From the NCBI GenBank assembly GCA_025060175.1, contig JANXBE010000005.1:1-53927 (forward strand): a stretch of 53,927 bases of DNA, in the 5' to 3' direction. The notes beneath the pieces were generated by a model. That model did not search any database. It was not told where the DNA came from and was given only the letters and a program-made list of their open reading frames with translations. Position numbers and translations under genes: made by a program. Source of the stretch: Thermomicrobium sp. Its GTDB lineage: Bacteria; Chloroflexota; Chloroflexia; Thermomicrobiales; Thermomicrobiaceae. Positions within the stretch are counted from its first letter, which is position 1. Every line of letters begins with the position of its first letter. Positions 41,558 to 51,226 of the stretch are shown here, one piece after another.

Positions 41558-42880
41558 ATGCAGGCACTGTACATCGTCCCGATCCTCGCCATCCTCATCC
41601 TCGTCCACGAGCTCGGTCATTTCCTCGCTGCGCGCCTGTTCGGCATCCGGGTTCTGGAATTCGGAATCGGCCTTCCTCCTCGTCTCTTCGGCATTCGGCG
41701 AGGAGGGGTGCTCTATTCGTTCAACGCGATCCCTCTCGGCGGCTTCGTCCGCGTCGTCGGCGAAGACAGCCGGACCGACGAACCGGATAGCCTCCAGGCG
41801 AAGCCGCGGTGGCAGCGCGCCGTCTTCTTCGGGGCCGGTGCCGTGATGAACCTGCTGCTCGCCTTCGTCATCATGGTGCTGCTCGTCGGCTTCCGCGGTG
41901 AACCCCAATTCCACATGTACGTCGCCGAGGTCGTTCCTGATTCTCCCGCAGCCCAAGCTGGTTGGCAGCCTGGCGACCGCATCGTGGCGATCGACGGACA
42001 AACGATCCGCGCGGCGGGCGAGATCATCGAGCGGACTGAGCGAGCAGCTGGTCGACCAGTGCGCGTGACACTGTCGCGCGGATCGCAACTCGTCGAGACG
42101 ACGGTCGTTCCCCGGCAGAATCCTCCACCCGGCCAGGGTCGTCTCGGAGTCCGCGTGCTGACGGAACCAGCAGCGCACTTGACTGTCGCCTCGGTCGACC
42201 CGAACTCGCCGGCTGCACGAGCTGGTCTTCAGCCAGGCGATCGCCTCGTGTCGCTCGCGGGGCATCCGATCGATGATGCGGCGATCTACGTCTTCCTGCT
42301 GGAGCGCAACCACGGACGCACGGTCGAGCTCGTCGTCGAGCGAGACGGACAGCGCATAACCGTGCACCTGGAGGTACCCGCCTCGACAGAGAGTGGGGGG
42401 GAGGCTCCCCAAATTGGCATTGCGCTTCGTCCCAGCCTGGTGACGGTCGGTATCCCATGGTGGCGCATTCCCTTGGACGCTGCCGCGCAGACCGTCGCGC
42501 TCCTCGCGCAGATGGTCTACGGTCTCTTCCTGCTCATCCGTGGCCAGGCATCTCTCGGGGATATCGCGGGGCCGATCGGCATGGGTCAACTCACCTCGGA
42601 GATCCTCCAGATCAGCCCGGAACCGGTCTGGGTTACCCTCGGCCACCTGACCGCGCTGCTGTCCGTGAACCTCGCGATCCTGAATCTCGTGCCGTTTCCG
42701 GCACTCGACGGCGGCCGCTTGCTCTTCGTCCTGGTGGAAGCGATCCGCGGACGTCGCATTGCGCCTGAGAAGGAAGGGCTGATTCACCTCATCGGCTTCG
42801 CCATCTTGTTGACGCTGATGTTCATCGTCGCGTTCGCCGATATCGGTCGCCTCATCAGCGGCGAGTCGTTTCTGCGCTAG
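41558..42880 (+). CDS. rseP: RIP zinc metalloprotease RseP (site-2 protease)
   Basis: The 440-residue membrane protease has HELGH (17-21) in its first helix, YSFNAIPLGGFVRV, two tandem PDZ domains (about 118-190 and 200-275), and the third-ligand motif NLVPFPALDGGRL near the C-terminus with two last helices. It performs regulated intramembrane proteolysis, for example of anti-sigma factors, and could act on the ECF anti-sigma factor encoded 6 kb away, though this is inference. Two PDZ domains match E. coli RseP. It precedes ispG as in many genomes, but dxr is missing upstream. Confidence 0.96.
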   Translation: MQALYIVPILAILILVHELGHFLAARLFGIRVLEFGIGLPPRLFGIRRGGVLYSFNAIPLGGFVRVVGEDSRTDEPDSLQAKPRWQRAVFFGAGAVMNLLLAFVIMVLLVGFRGEPQFHMYVAEVVPDSPAAQAGWQPGDRIVAIDGQTIRAAGEIIERTERAAGRPVRVTLSRGSQLVETTVVPRQNPPPGQGRLGVRVLTEPAAHLTVASVDPNSPAARAGLQPGDRLVSLAGHPIDDAAIYVFLLERNHGRTVELVVERDGQRITVHLEVPASTESGGEAPQIGIALRPSLVTVGIPWWRIPLDAAAQTVALLAQMVYGLFLLIRGQASLGDIAGPIGMGQLTSEILQISPEPVWVTLGHLTALLSVNLAILNLVPFPALDGGRLLFVLVEAIRGRRIAPEKEGLIHLIGFAILLTLMFIVAFADIGRLISGESFLR

Positions 42881-42967
42881 CCGGTTTGGACAAGAAGCGA
42901 CGGATCGTGCAGACTTGATACGACAAGACTCAGCGTGAACAGGGATCCGTAGAGGAGCAGGAACGCG

Positions 42968-44122
42968 ATGGCCTATCAGCGGCGAAAGACGCGACCGGTC
43001 TGGGTCGGAAACGTGCAGATCGGCGGGGACGCGCCGATCGTCGTCCAGTCGATGACGACGACCGATACGCGCGACCCGGGTGCGACGCTTCGCCAGATCC
43101 AGGAGTTGGCCGATGCGGGATGCGAGATCGTGCGCCTCGCGGTTCCGGATCGCATCGCTGCGGCGGCGCTGGCCGAGATCGTGCCGCGTTCACCGATCCC
43201 AGTCGTCGCGGACATTCACTTCGAACACACGTTGGCATTGAAAGCACTCGAAGCCGGTGTCCACAAGCTCCGTCTCAATCCAGGGAACATCCGCAAACCG
43301 GAAGAAGTCCGCGAGGTCGTCCAGAAGGCGAAGGAGCGTGGTGTTCCGATTCGCATCGGGGTCAATTTCGGTTCGCTGCCGCCGATGTCGCGAGAATTCG
43401 TCGACGAGATGGCAGCCCAGGGTGCGACACAGACGGAATTGATCGCCGAACACATGGTGCGCACGGCACTGAGCCACGTGAGGATCCTCGAGGACCTCGA
43501 TTTTGGCGACATCGTGATCTCTCTGAAAGCGTTCGAGGTTCCGGTCATGATCGAGGCCTACCGAAGAATGGCGAAATTGAACGACTATCCTCTCCACCTC
43601 GGTGTGACCGAAGCTGGAACACCCAAGTCCGGCGCCATCCGGTCGGCGGTCGGGATCGGAACGCTGCTGCAGGAAGGGATCGGCGACACGATTCGCGTGT
43701 CCTTGACCACGGATCCGGTCGAGGAAGTGTGGGTGGCCTACGAGATTCTCAAGAGCCTTGGCTTGCGGGAGCGCGGAGCCACGCTCGTTGCGTGTCCGAC
43801 CTGCGGACGCGTCGAGGTCGATCTCTTCCGCTTGGCGAATGAAATCGACGAGTACCTGCGCACGGTCCGGGAACCGATCAAGGTCGCCGTCATGGGGTGC
43901 GTCGTCAACGGCCCTGGGGAGGCGCGAGACTCGGACGTCGGAGTCGCTGCCGGACGGGGCAAAGGGGTGATCTTCCGCAAAGGAAAGATCGTCCGGCGTG
44001 TCGATGAGGACCAGATCGTTCCCGCTTTGAAGGAAGAGATCGAGCAGATCCTGGCCGAGCGGCGCTCCGGAGGGGCAACCTCCACAGGACGGCAGATCAG
44101 CATTCCGATCGTCGGAGACTGA
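42968..44122 (+). CDS. ispG: 4-hydroxy-3-methylbut-2-enyl diphosphate synthase IspG
   Basis: The 384-residue iron-sulfur enzyme of the MEP isoprenoid pathway converts MEcPP to HMBPP. The TIM-barrel half has VVQSMTTTDTRD and VADIHFEH. The [4Fe-4S] ligands are Cys276 and Cys279 (ACPTCGR), Cys311 (MGCVVNGPGEA) and Glu318. ATG 42968 follows GAGGAG. It feeds IPP/DMAPP for the polyprenyl synthase encoded elsewhere in the window. It lies 87 bp after rseP and 22 bp before the PfkB kinase gene. Confidence 0.97.
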   Translation: MAYQRRKTRPVWVGNVQIGGDAPIVVQSMTTTDTRDPGATLRQIQELADAGCEIVRLAVPDRIAAAALAEIVPRSPIPVVADIHFEHTLALKALEAGVHKLRLNPGNIRKPEEVREVVQKAKERGVPIRIGVNFGSLPPMSREFVDEMAAQGATQTELIAEHMVRTALSHVRILEDLDFGDIVISLKAFEVPVMIEAYRRMAKLNDYPLHLGVTEAGTPKSGAIRSAVGIGTLLQEGIGDTIRVSLTTDPVEEVWVAYEILKSLGLRERGATLVACPTCGRVEVDLFRLANEIDEYLRTVREPIKVAVMGCVVNGPGEARDSDVGVAAGRGKGVIFRKGKIVRRVDEDQIVPALKEEIEQILAERRSGGATSTGRQISIPIVGD

Positions 44123-44144
44123 CTCCATCCTGGGGGACGACACG

Positions 44145-45104
44145 ATGGACGTCGGGACGGCGAGCGGTCGACAACCCCAGGTCGCCGTCCTCGGGACGAC
44201 TTCGTGGGATCAGTTTCTGGTGCTCGACCGACCTCTCACAGAGGGATCGGGTGCGATCGTCGTCGATCGCTTGGAAGCCAGCGGCGGCACGGCCGCCAAT
44301 CTCGCTGTCGCCCTGGCCCGTCTCGGTGTCCCTCCCTTGTTCGTGACGACCTGTGGCGACGACGATCTCGGCCGACGACTGCTCGACGAACTGCATCGTG
44401 AAGGTGTGCTGGTCCATGCCCTGCCACCACGGAGCGGGACGCCGACCGACCGTTGCACCATCCTGGTGACTCCTGGGCCCGAACGCACGATCCTCTGGAC
44501 ACCGGGAGCCAGTCTCCGGCTCGGCGATCCACTTCCGCTCGATCGCGTCTTCATGTGCCAGATCGTGGTGGTCGATGTCGAGGATGCGGCCCTCCGGCAA
44601 CGACTCGTCGACCTCCCAGCACATGTGGCGCCGCGCGTTCAACTCGTCGGACCGCTGACGCATCTTGTCGATCTGCAGCCCGATCGGGCCACCTGGCTCG
44701 CGCTGCAGCATGACGTCATCGTGGGAAGCGACGAGGAACTGCGCGCGGTCACCGGTTGCGACGAGTTCGAGGCCGCGCTCACCCGCCTTCGGGAGATGAT
44801 GCCCCTCGGGGCAACCCGTCTCGCCGCGATCACGCGCGGACGGGCAGGGTGCGTCCTCTTGACGCGACGCCAGGAAATCCGCGTACCAGCCTTCGAGGTC
44901 GCGGCAGTCGATCCCACCGGTGCTGGCGACGCCTTCGCCGCCGGCATCGTGTACGGTCTTCTGACCCGACGCTCCCTTCCCGAAGTCGGCCGGTTCGCGA
45001 ACGCCATGGGTGCGTTAGCGACGCGCGCCTTCGGAGCCCGCACGTCCCTCCCGACGCACCACGAGATCACCGCTTTCCTGCAAGAGGCACGGCCATGTGC
45101 CTGA
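44145..45104 (+). CDS. PfkB-family carbohydrate kinase
   Basis: The 319-residue ribokinase-like protein shows the N-terminal GGTAANLAVALARLG substrate motif and the ATP/anion-hole signature DPTGAGDAFAAGIVYG with catalytic Asp. It phosphorylates a sugar or nucleoside, but the substrate cannot be told from sequence. ATG 44145 follows TGGGGGA. Its last 10 bp overlap queG, so the two are probably coupled, although no functional link is obvious. Confidence 0.9.
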   Translation: MDVGTASGRQPQVAVLGTTSWDQFLVLDRPLTEGSGAIVVDRLEASGGTAANLAVALARLGVPPLFVTTCGDDDLGRRLLDELHREGVLVHALPPRSGTPTDRCTILVTPGPERTILWTPGASLRLGDPLPLDRVFMCQIVVVDVEDAALRQRLVDLPAHVAPRVQLVGPLTHLVDLQPDRATWLALQHDVIVGSDEELRAVTGCDEFEAALTRLREMMPLGATRLAAITRGRAGCVLLTRRQEIRVPAFEVAAVDPTGAGDAFAAGIVYGLLTRRSLPEVGRFANAMGALATRAFGARTSLPTHHEITAFLQEARPCA

Positions 45105-46273
45105 CCCATGATGAACTGCGGGATCTGGCCCGCTCCGTCGGCCTCGCCCTCGTCGCGATTGCGCACGCGGAGCCGTTCCCTGGGCTGGCTGACCTCTTAC
45201 GAGCACGGATCCGCGAGGGGTACTTGCGGGGGATGGATTGGTTCGACGAACGCCGGGCCGAAACCGCAGCCGATCCCCGCGCGCTCCACCCAACTGTCCG
45301 GAGCTTCATCAGCGTCGCCCTGCCGTATTGGCTTCCCGACATCCGACCTCCGGACGACGGGATCCCCCGTGGTCGGATCGCGCGTTATGCATGGGGACGG
45401 GACTATCATCGTGTTCTCCGCGACCGGATGCGACAGCTTCATCGGCTGTTGGAGCACCGGCTGGGTCGTCCGATCGAGGCGCGTTTCCTGGTCGACACGG
45501 CCAGGATCGTCGACCGCGAAGTCGCGGTCCGTGCCGGCCTCGGTTGGCAAGGAAAGAACACGCTGGTGATCGTGCCACAGCACGGTTCGTGGGTCCTCTT
45601 GGGAGAACTGCTCGTCGACATCGACCTGGAGCCGAACACGCCCCTCCGCCCCCGGTGTGGCCGCTGTCGACGGTGTCTGGACGACTGTCCCACCGGTGCA
45701 CTCGTCGCGCCGTACGCGCTCTTCGCTCCCCGTTGCATCTCCTACTTGACCATCGAACACCGCGGACCGATCCCGTGGGAATTGCGGCCACTCATGGGTA
45801 ACTGGGTGTTCGGCTGTGACCTCTGCCAAGAGGTCTGTCCGTACACCGCAGCGGCCCGCCCCGCCGACGATCCGGTCGTCCGTCCCGAGCGGTTGGAGCA
45901 CTGCTACCCGTCACTGACCTGGCTCCTGCGGATGACCGAGTCTGAATTCCGCGACGTCTATCGGGGTCGCCCCGTACTGCGCACGAAACGCGCAGGATTG
46001 GCACGGAACGCTGCCGTCGCTCTCGGCAATATCGGCGATGCACGTCATCTCGACGTGCTCGAGGAGACCCTCCAGGGTCACGACCAACCGCTCGTCCGGA
46101 GTCACGCCGCCTGGGCGATGGCACGCATCGACTTCGCTGCGAGCGAACCGGTGCTCCGACGCGCCCTCGACCGCGAGACGGATCCCGCGGTCCACGAGGA
46201 ACTGGAACGGCTGCTCACCGATCCGCCGCTCCCCGTCAGCCCGTCGTCTGTAACCCCGCTGCGATCGCGTTGA
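45095..46273 (+). CDS. queG: Epoxyqueuosine reductase QueG
   Basis: The 392-residue cobalamin-dependent enzyme makes queuosine in tRNA from epoxyqueuosine. The N-terminal cobalamin-binding half includes FLVDTARIVDREVAVRAGLGW with the probable catalytic Asp134. Two [4Fe-4S] clusters are encoded by CGRCRRCLDDCP (Cys188-198) and Cys214, CDLCQEVCP (241-248). A C-terminal HEAT-like repeat region (about 300-380) follows. ATG 45095 lies inside the end of the kinase gene with AAGAGG upstream. The 3' end overlaps the convergent ppc by 38 bp. Confidence 0.95.
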   Translation: MCLTHDELRDLARSVGLALVAIAHAEPFPGLADLLRARIREGYLRGMDWFDERRAETAADPRALHPTVRSFISVALPYWLPDIRPPDDGIPRGRIARYAWGRDYHRVLRDRMRQLHRLLEHRLGRPIEARFLVDTARIVDREVAVRAGLGWQGKNTLVIVPQHGSWVLLGELLVDIDLEPNTPLRPRCGRCRRCLDDCPTGALVAPYALFAPRCISYLTIEHRGPIPWELRPLMGNWVFGCDLCQEVCPYTAAARPADDPVVRPERLEHCYPSLTWLLRMTESEFRDVYRGRPVLRTKRAGLARNAAVALGNIGDARHLDVLEETLQGHDQPLVRSHAAWAMARIDFAASEPVLRRALDRETDPAVHEELERLLTDPPLPVSPSSVTPLRSR

Positions 46274-49013
46274 TGCTGTGGTGAATGGCGTCCAGCAGTC
46301 GGCTTTTCCGTGCAGCAGCCTCCTCGCTGGTGCGCCGGTAACGGCGCAGCAACTCGATCTGACAGAGGTGGAGGACATCCACGTAAGGATTCCGCAGTTT
46401 GATGAGCCGCGCGAGGATCGGGGATTTCTCCAGGAGTTCCTGCTGTTCGGTCACCATGAGCACCGATCGGACTGTCCGCTCGTACTCGCTCCGAATGGTT
46501 GAGAACAGGGAAGCGTGATCGCCGGCAAGCGCTGCGTATCGCTCGGCGATCGTCATGTCGGCGGTCGCCAGACTGATCTGTGCGTTGTCGATCAACATCT
46601 CGAAGAACGGCCACCGGCGATACATCGTGCGCAGCGTGTCGAGTTCACCATCGGCCGTGAGTGCCTGCAACGCCGTACCGAGACCGTACCAACCGGGCAG
46701 GTTGACCCGACTCTGCGTCCAGCTGAAGACCCAGGGAATCGCACGCACGTCAGGGAAGCGCAGCGATCCGTCCAACCCGCTCCGACGAGTCACCGGTCGG
46801 GAGGCGAGATTCAGGCTCGCGAGCTCCGGAAACGGTGTTGCAGCCAGGAAATAGGGCACGAGGATCGGCGTCTCTTTGACCAACGTTTCGTATGCACGCT
46901 GGGCGGTCCGTGCGAGTCGATCCATCGTGTGCCACCACGCGGGGTGCACCGCGGGCTCTGGCTCGACCGAGGCGGATAGCACCAACGCGTGCAGCATTTG
47001 CTCCCAGTGCCTGAGTGCGAGAGCGGGGTCGCTGTAGCGCGCAAAGATCACTTCTCCCTGCTCCGTGACCTTGAGCAGCGGTCTCCGTGCTGCTGCTGGT
47101 CGCGCTCGGATCGCTCGGCCCATCGGTCCGCCGCCACGGCCGATCGCGCCACCACGTCCATGGAACAGACGGAAGTCGAGACCATTCCGCACCGCGACTT
47201 CGGTGAGACGCTGCTGTGCTCGATAGATCCGCCAGTTCGATGAAACGTACCCACCGTCCTTGTTGCTATCCGAGTAGCCCAGCATGATCTCCTGGATCGA
47301 TCCCCGCGCCGCCACGATCGCTCGATACGGAGCGAGCTCTAGGAGTCGAGCGAAAATCTCGTGACAGCGGTCCAGTTCAGCGATCTGTTCGAACAAGGGA
47401 ACGACGTCGATCCGCGACCAGGCACGCATGGCACGACCGTCGAAATCACACAGGCCAGCTTCTCGAGCGAGCACCAGCGTCCCGAGGACGTCCCCTGGTT
47501 CCGAGGTCATGGAGATGATGACGGTCCGGCACGCTCGCTCACCGTTGAAGCGCTGGATCCGCGCGATCGCGTCGAACGTGTCGAGTACCTCGCGGGTCCG
47601 GGGGGAAAGTGCGCCACGGGGAAAGCCGAACGGTTCAGACCCCATGCGCTCGACGAGGAGGGCGATCCGCTCCTCCGGATCGAGTTCGTCGAAACCGACC
47701 CGGCCTGCGAGACCGAACAGCTCGGCGAGCGCCGCGCGGTGTCGTGCAGCGTCCTCTCGGATCTCGAGTTCAGCGAGATGGAACCCGAAGAGGTCCACCC
47801 GGACGAGAAGATCCTCGATGCGGCCGTCTGCGATCCGCCGTCCACCATGCCGTCGCAGCGAGTCAGCCACCAGCTGGAGGTGGGTCCGAAGCTCCCCCGG
47901 ATCGCGATAGCCGCCCGGCTCCCCGAACTCCGTTCTCCGCAGCCGCTCTTCGATCAACCCCAACATCCGTCGGTAGGGTTCGTCAGCCCAGGCACGCACC
48001 GGGACGAGACCGAGCGCCTCACGTTCCTGCTCGATCGTCATCGCGAGGTCCGCGGTGATCGCACGCAGACGAGCCGAAATGCTGAGCGATCGCCGCAATG
48101 CCTCAACTTCCTGCCGATACCGGCGCACGATCGCTTCTCGCAGGAGTCGAGCCGTCGCTTCGGTCACCGCGGCCGTGACACTCGGATTTCCATCGCGGTC
48201 ACCGCCCACCCAGGTACCGATGCGGAGGGGTAACCGCCATCGTCGATCAGCAAGGTCAGGGTACGAGACACGCAGTGCCCGCTTCAGCGCGCGATGCAGC
48301 GCCGGGACGGCCTCGTAGACCGGTCCGATGAGGATCTCGATGTTGCTCCGCACTTCGTCCAGCGGTGTCGGTCTCCGCATTCGCGTCTCCGCCGTCTGCC
48401 ACAGCAACGTCGTCTCTTCTCGTATCCGGTCGAGCAACCACTCGCGCTCGCGGGGCGACAGACGGAGATCGTCCAGCTCCTGAATCGCACGCGCCAAGGC
48501 GGCGAGCCGCTGCAGGACGGTACGTCGCCGGGGTTCAGACGGATGCGCTGTAAAGACGGGGAAGACGAGTAGCTGCTCGACCAACTGCGCCACTTGCTCG
48601 GGCGCGACGCCCCGTTCGCGCAGCACGCGAAAGGCGGCCTCCAGCGATTCATGGAGCGGCGGCTCGTTCCGTTCCCGCTCGCGGAGCGTGCGGATGCGGT
48701 GATGCTGCTCAGCCAGATTGATCAGGTGAAAATAGATCCCGTAGGCGCGAACGAGACCGAAGAGCTGCTCGTCCGTGAGCGCTTCCATCCAGACCGCAAG
48801 GGCGTGCAATCGTGCGTGCAGGTCTCCAGCAGTCCGTGCAGCGATGGTGGCTCGGCGGGCTCGCTCCACCAACGCATAGAGGTCCGCTCCACCTTGTTCC
48901 TGCAAGATCTCACCCAGGAGAACGCCGAGAAGGTTGACCTCGTTCCGCAGGCCTTCGATCGGTTCGGCCCGCAGTGGCTCACCCGTTCCGCGGTGTTCCG
49001 GCAATTCCGACAT
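46236..49013 (-). CDS. ppc: Phosphoenolpyruvate carboxylase
   Basis: The 925-residue enzyme fixes bicarbonate onto PEP to give oxaloacetate. Active-site blocks are FTAHPSEP (catalytic His157), WVGGDRDGNPSVT, GYSDSNKDGGY, the Gly-rich loop FHGRGGAIGRGGGP, and WTQSRVNLPGW. The conserved C-terminal tail ends TTG. The first motif has Ser where most PEPCs have Thr (TAHPTE), a mild change. ATG 49013 follows TGGAG. A longer frame to 49049 is less likely. Replenishing the TCA cycle is the probable role. Confidence 0.97.
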   Translation of the reverse strand: MSELPEHRGTGEPLRAEPIEGLRNEVNLLGVLLGEILQEQGGADLYALVERARRATIAARTAGDLHARLHALAVWMEALTDEQLFGLVRAYGIYFHLINLAEQHHRIRTLRERERNEPPLHESLEAAFRVLRERGVAPEQVAQLVEQLLVFPVFTAHPSEPRRRTVLQRLAALARAIQELDDLRLSPREREWLLDRIREETTLLWQTAETRMRRPTPLDEVRSNIEILIGPVYEAVPALHRALKRALRVSYPDLADRRWRLPLRIGTWVGGDRDGNPSVTAAVTEATARLLREAIVRRYRQEVEALRRSLSISARLRAITADLAMTIEQEREALGLVPVRAWADEPYRRMLGLIEERLRRTEFGEPGGYRDPGELRTHLQLVADSLRRHGGRRIADGRIEDLLVRVDLFGFHLAELEIREDAARHRAALAELFGLAGRVGFDELDPEERIALLVERMGSEPFGFPRGALSPRTREVLDTFDAIARIQRFNGERACRTVIISMTSEPGDVLGTLVLAREAGLCDFDGRAMRAWSRIDVVPLFEQIAELDRCHEIFARLLELAPYRAIVAARGSIQEIMLGYSDSNKDGGYVSSNWRIYRAQQRLTEVAVRNGLDFRLFHGRGGAIGRGGGPMGRAIRARPAAARRPLLKVTEQGEVIFARYSDPALALRHWEQMLHALVLSASVEPEPAVHPAWWHTMDRLARTAQRAYETLVKETPILVPYFLAATPFPELASLNLASRPVTRRSGLDGSLRFPDVRAIPWVFSWTQSRVNLPGWYGLGTALQALTADGELDTLRTMYRRWPFFEMLIDNAQISLATADMTIAERYAALAGDHASLFSTIRSEYERTVRSVLMVTEQQELLEKSPILARLIKLRNPYVDVLHLCQIELLRRYRRTSEEAAARKSRLLDAIHHSINAIAAGLQTTG

Positions 49014-49144
49014 CGGCACTCCACTCCCGGTCGAGAACGCGCCGATCACCTGTCACGACTGCGACGAGGCGCCCACACCTGCAGTACGCTCTCCATCAGC
49101 AGAGCGACGCTCGTACGCTGCGAGAGCAGGAAAGGATACTCGCG

Positions 49145-49939
49145 GTGTTCCTGGCGGTAGATATCGGAAACACCAACGTCGTCATCGGACTCTTCAAGGA
49201 CACGAGGCTCGCTGCACGGTGGCGACTGGCCACGGTACGGGATCGGATGCCTGACGAATGGTGGGTCGATCTCGTCGTCCTCAGCCAGACCCAGGGGCTG
49301 AACCTCGCAGAGATCGAAGCAGCCGCTCTCGCCAGCGTCGTTCCGCCACTGACTCGCGTCTTCACCGAACTCCTGCTCGAGCGTCTCGGCATCGAGCCCT
49401 TGATCGTCAACGGCGAGCGCCACGTGGGGTTGCCGCTCCGCGTCGAAAATGCGTCCGAGGTCGGGGCGGATCGGATCTGCAATGCCTTGGGGGCTATCGA
49501 ACGATACGGTGCACCGGTCATCGTCGTCGACTTCGGTACCGGAACCACCTTCGACGTGGTCGACGACAGCGGCGCATACGTCGGCGGCGCGATCGCACCC
49601 GGCATTCTGGTTGCCTTCGAGGCACTGACGCAGCGGGCTGCACGGTTGTTCACAGTCGCACTCGAGCCTCCCGAACGAGCCATCGGACGCAATACGCGCG
49701 AAAGTCTTCGCATCGGCACCCTCCTCGGCTATGCCGAGCTCGTGCGCGGGCTGATCCGTCGGATCCGCGAGGAACTCGGGTACCCGGCTCCGGTCGTCGC
49801 CACCGGAGGCCTTGCGTCGCTCGTTGCCCCTTTGGTTCCAGAGTTCCACGCAGTCGAACCCGATCTGACCCTCCACGGGCTTCGGATCGCCTACTACCGT
49901 GCCCAGGAGCGTTCTGGTCCTCCGTCCTCCTCGTGGTAA
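49145..49939 (+). CDS. coaX: Type III pantothenate kinase
   Basis: The 264-residue protein begins VFLAVDIGNTNVVIGLF, the phosphate-binding P-loop of the ASKHA-fold CoaX family. Other blocks are GADRICNALGA, VVDFGTGTTFDVVDDSG and GGAIAPGI, matching CoaX. It phosphorylates pantothenate in the first step of coenzyme A synthesis and needs a monovalent cation. GTG 49145 is chosen because AAAGGA lies 8 nt upstream and the family signature begins at once. It is divergent from ppc and overlaps the convergent peptidase gene by 46 bp. Confidence 0.96.
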   Translation: MFLAVDIGNTNVVIGLFKDTRLAARWRLATVRDRMPDEWWVDLVVLSQTQGLNLAEIEAAALASVVPPLTRVFTELLLERLGIEPLIVNGERHVGLPLRVENASEVGADRICNALGAIERYGAPVIVVDFGTGTTFDVVDDSGAYVGGAIAPGILVAFEALTQRAARLFTVALEPPERAIGRNTRESLRIGTLLGYAELVRGLIRRIREELGYPAPVVATGGLASLVAPLVPEFHAVEPDLTLHGLRIAYYRAQERSGPPSSSW

Positions 49940-51051
49940 CCGGCGAGAAAGTCGAAGTCGACCGTACCGTCGAAAGCCCGTACCGCCGCGTCGAGCAACT
50001 CGAGTGTCGCCTGTACGTCACGGAGGTCGATCGTCTCGACAGGACTGTGCGAGTACCGACGGGCGATATTCACCACCATCGACGGGATCCCACCTCCGGC
50101 GAGATGGACGGCAGCCACGTCCGACGTGCTGCGCGGGAACAGCGCGAGTTGGACTGGGAGACCTCGTTCCAGCGCCACCCGCGAGAGAAACGCCCGCATC
50201 CCCGGATGCGCCAAGTGACCCCGCGTCCCACCCAACCCGCTCGCTAGCGTCAATACCGGTCCCCCTCCGAGACGAATCCCTAAGTCGCGGACGAGATCCG
50301 TATCCGGGGTCCCGCCGGCCGGAACGGTATCCACCACGATCGCTGCATCCGGCGCGACGCGCTGCGCTGCCATCTGTGCACCACGGAGCCCAACCTCTTC
50401 CTGCACCGTCACGACCAACACCGGACGACAACGGAGCGGCACGTCGCGGAGCCGCGCTGCGAGCAGCACGAGGAGCGCACAGGACACCCGATTGTCCAGT
50501 GCCTTACCACTCAACCGATCCGGATTCGCGAGTTGCTCAACCGGTTCGTCGTACGCGATCGGGTCACCGACACGGATCCCGAGCGCACGCACTTCGGCCT
50601 CCGAGTCGAAGCCAAGATCGACGTAGAGTTCGCGAACCGGTGGCACGAACCGTTGTTCATCCGCAGTGAGAAGGTGACCCGGCCGGACACCGATCACACC
50701 GCGATACCCGCGCACCCGCACGTGTCTCCCGGGTAGCAAGGCATCGACCACGCCACCGAGCTTCTCGACACGCAGAAACCCGTTCGGCTCGATTCCCTTG
50801 ACCAGCAGGCCGATCTCGTCCGAGTGCGCAGAGACCATCAGACTGGGTCGACGGACCGGCGAGGACAGCCACGCAAAGAGGTTGCCGTACGAGTCGACTT
50901 CGACCGACTCGGCATACGGAGCCAGTAACGCCCGGAGACGCGCGACGACTGGTTGCTCATGCCCCGCCACCCCATCGAGTGCAGCGAGTTCTCGGATCAG
51001 GGAGACCAGGCGCTCGCGTTCCGCATCGACATGGCCGTCCGGAGGCATCAT
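49894..51051 (-). CDS. M42-family metallopeptidase (aminopeptidase/endoglucanase-like)
   Basis: The 385-residue protein has all M42 metal and catalytic residues: MVSAHSDEIGLLV, GKALDNRVSCALL, VTVQEEVGLRGAQ, VVDTVPAGGTPDTD and the last ligand YSHSPVETID. These enzymes form tetrahedral aminopeptidases that trim peptides in the cytoplasm. An N-terminal extension of about ten residues precedes the family start. ATG 51051 lies about 9 nt after GAGGA; ATG 51048 and GTG 51069 are alternatives. Confidence 0.93.
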   Translation of the reverse strand: MMPPDGHVDAERERLVSLIRELAALDGVAGHEQPVVARLRALLAPYAESVEVDSYGNLFAWLSSPVRRPSLMVSAHSDEIGLLVKGIEPNGFLRVEKLGGVVDALLPGRHVRVRGYRGVIGVRPGHLLTADEQRFVPPVRELYVDLGFDSEAEVRALGIRVGDPIAYDEPVEQLANPDRLSGKALDNRVSCALLVLLAARLRDVPLRCRPVLVVTVQEEVGLRGAQMAAQRVAPDAAIVVDTVPAGGTPDTDLVRDLGIRLGGGPVLTLASGLGGTRGHLAHPGMRAFLSRVALERGLPVQLALFPRSTSDVAAVHLAGGGIPSMVVNIARRYSHSPVETIDLRDVQATLELLDAAVRAFDGTVDFDFLAGYHEEDGGPERSWAR

Positions 51052-51078
51052 CCTTCCTGATCCTCTCACTTCCGGTGA

Positions 51079-51107
51079 TCCGCACGGTCGTGCTGACGGG
51101 TTATACT
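51079..51107 (+). promoter_or_regulatory. Candidate promoter for the EF-G2 gene (-10 TATACT)
   Basis: TATACT (51102-51107) lies at the divergent gap with the M42 gene. The -35 position 17 nt upstream reads TCCGCA, a poor match, so the call rests on the -10. A leader of about 113 nt to GTG 51227 would result. Confidence 0.38.
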
Positions 51108-51226
51108 ACCCTGTGCCAGTCCTGCAAGCCGAGGTGCGCCATGCGGCGATCTCGCACCTGTTCGATTCCGTCACACCGGTCTCGACCGAGCGACCGGTCA
51201 ACGGATCGACTAGTGAGGAGGGTACG

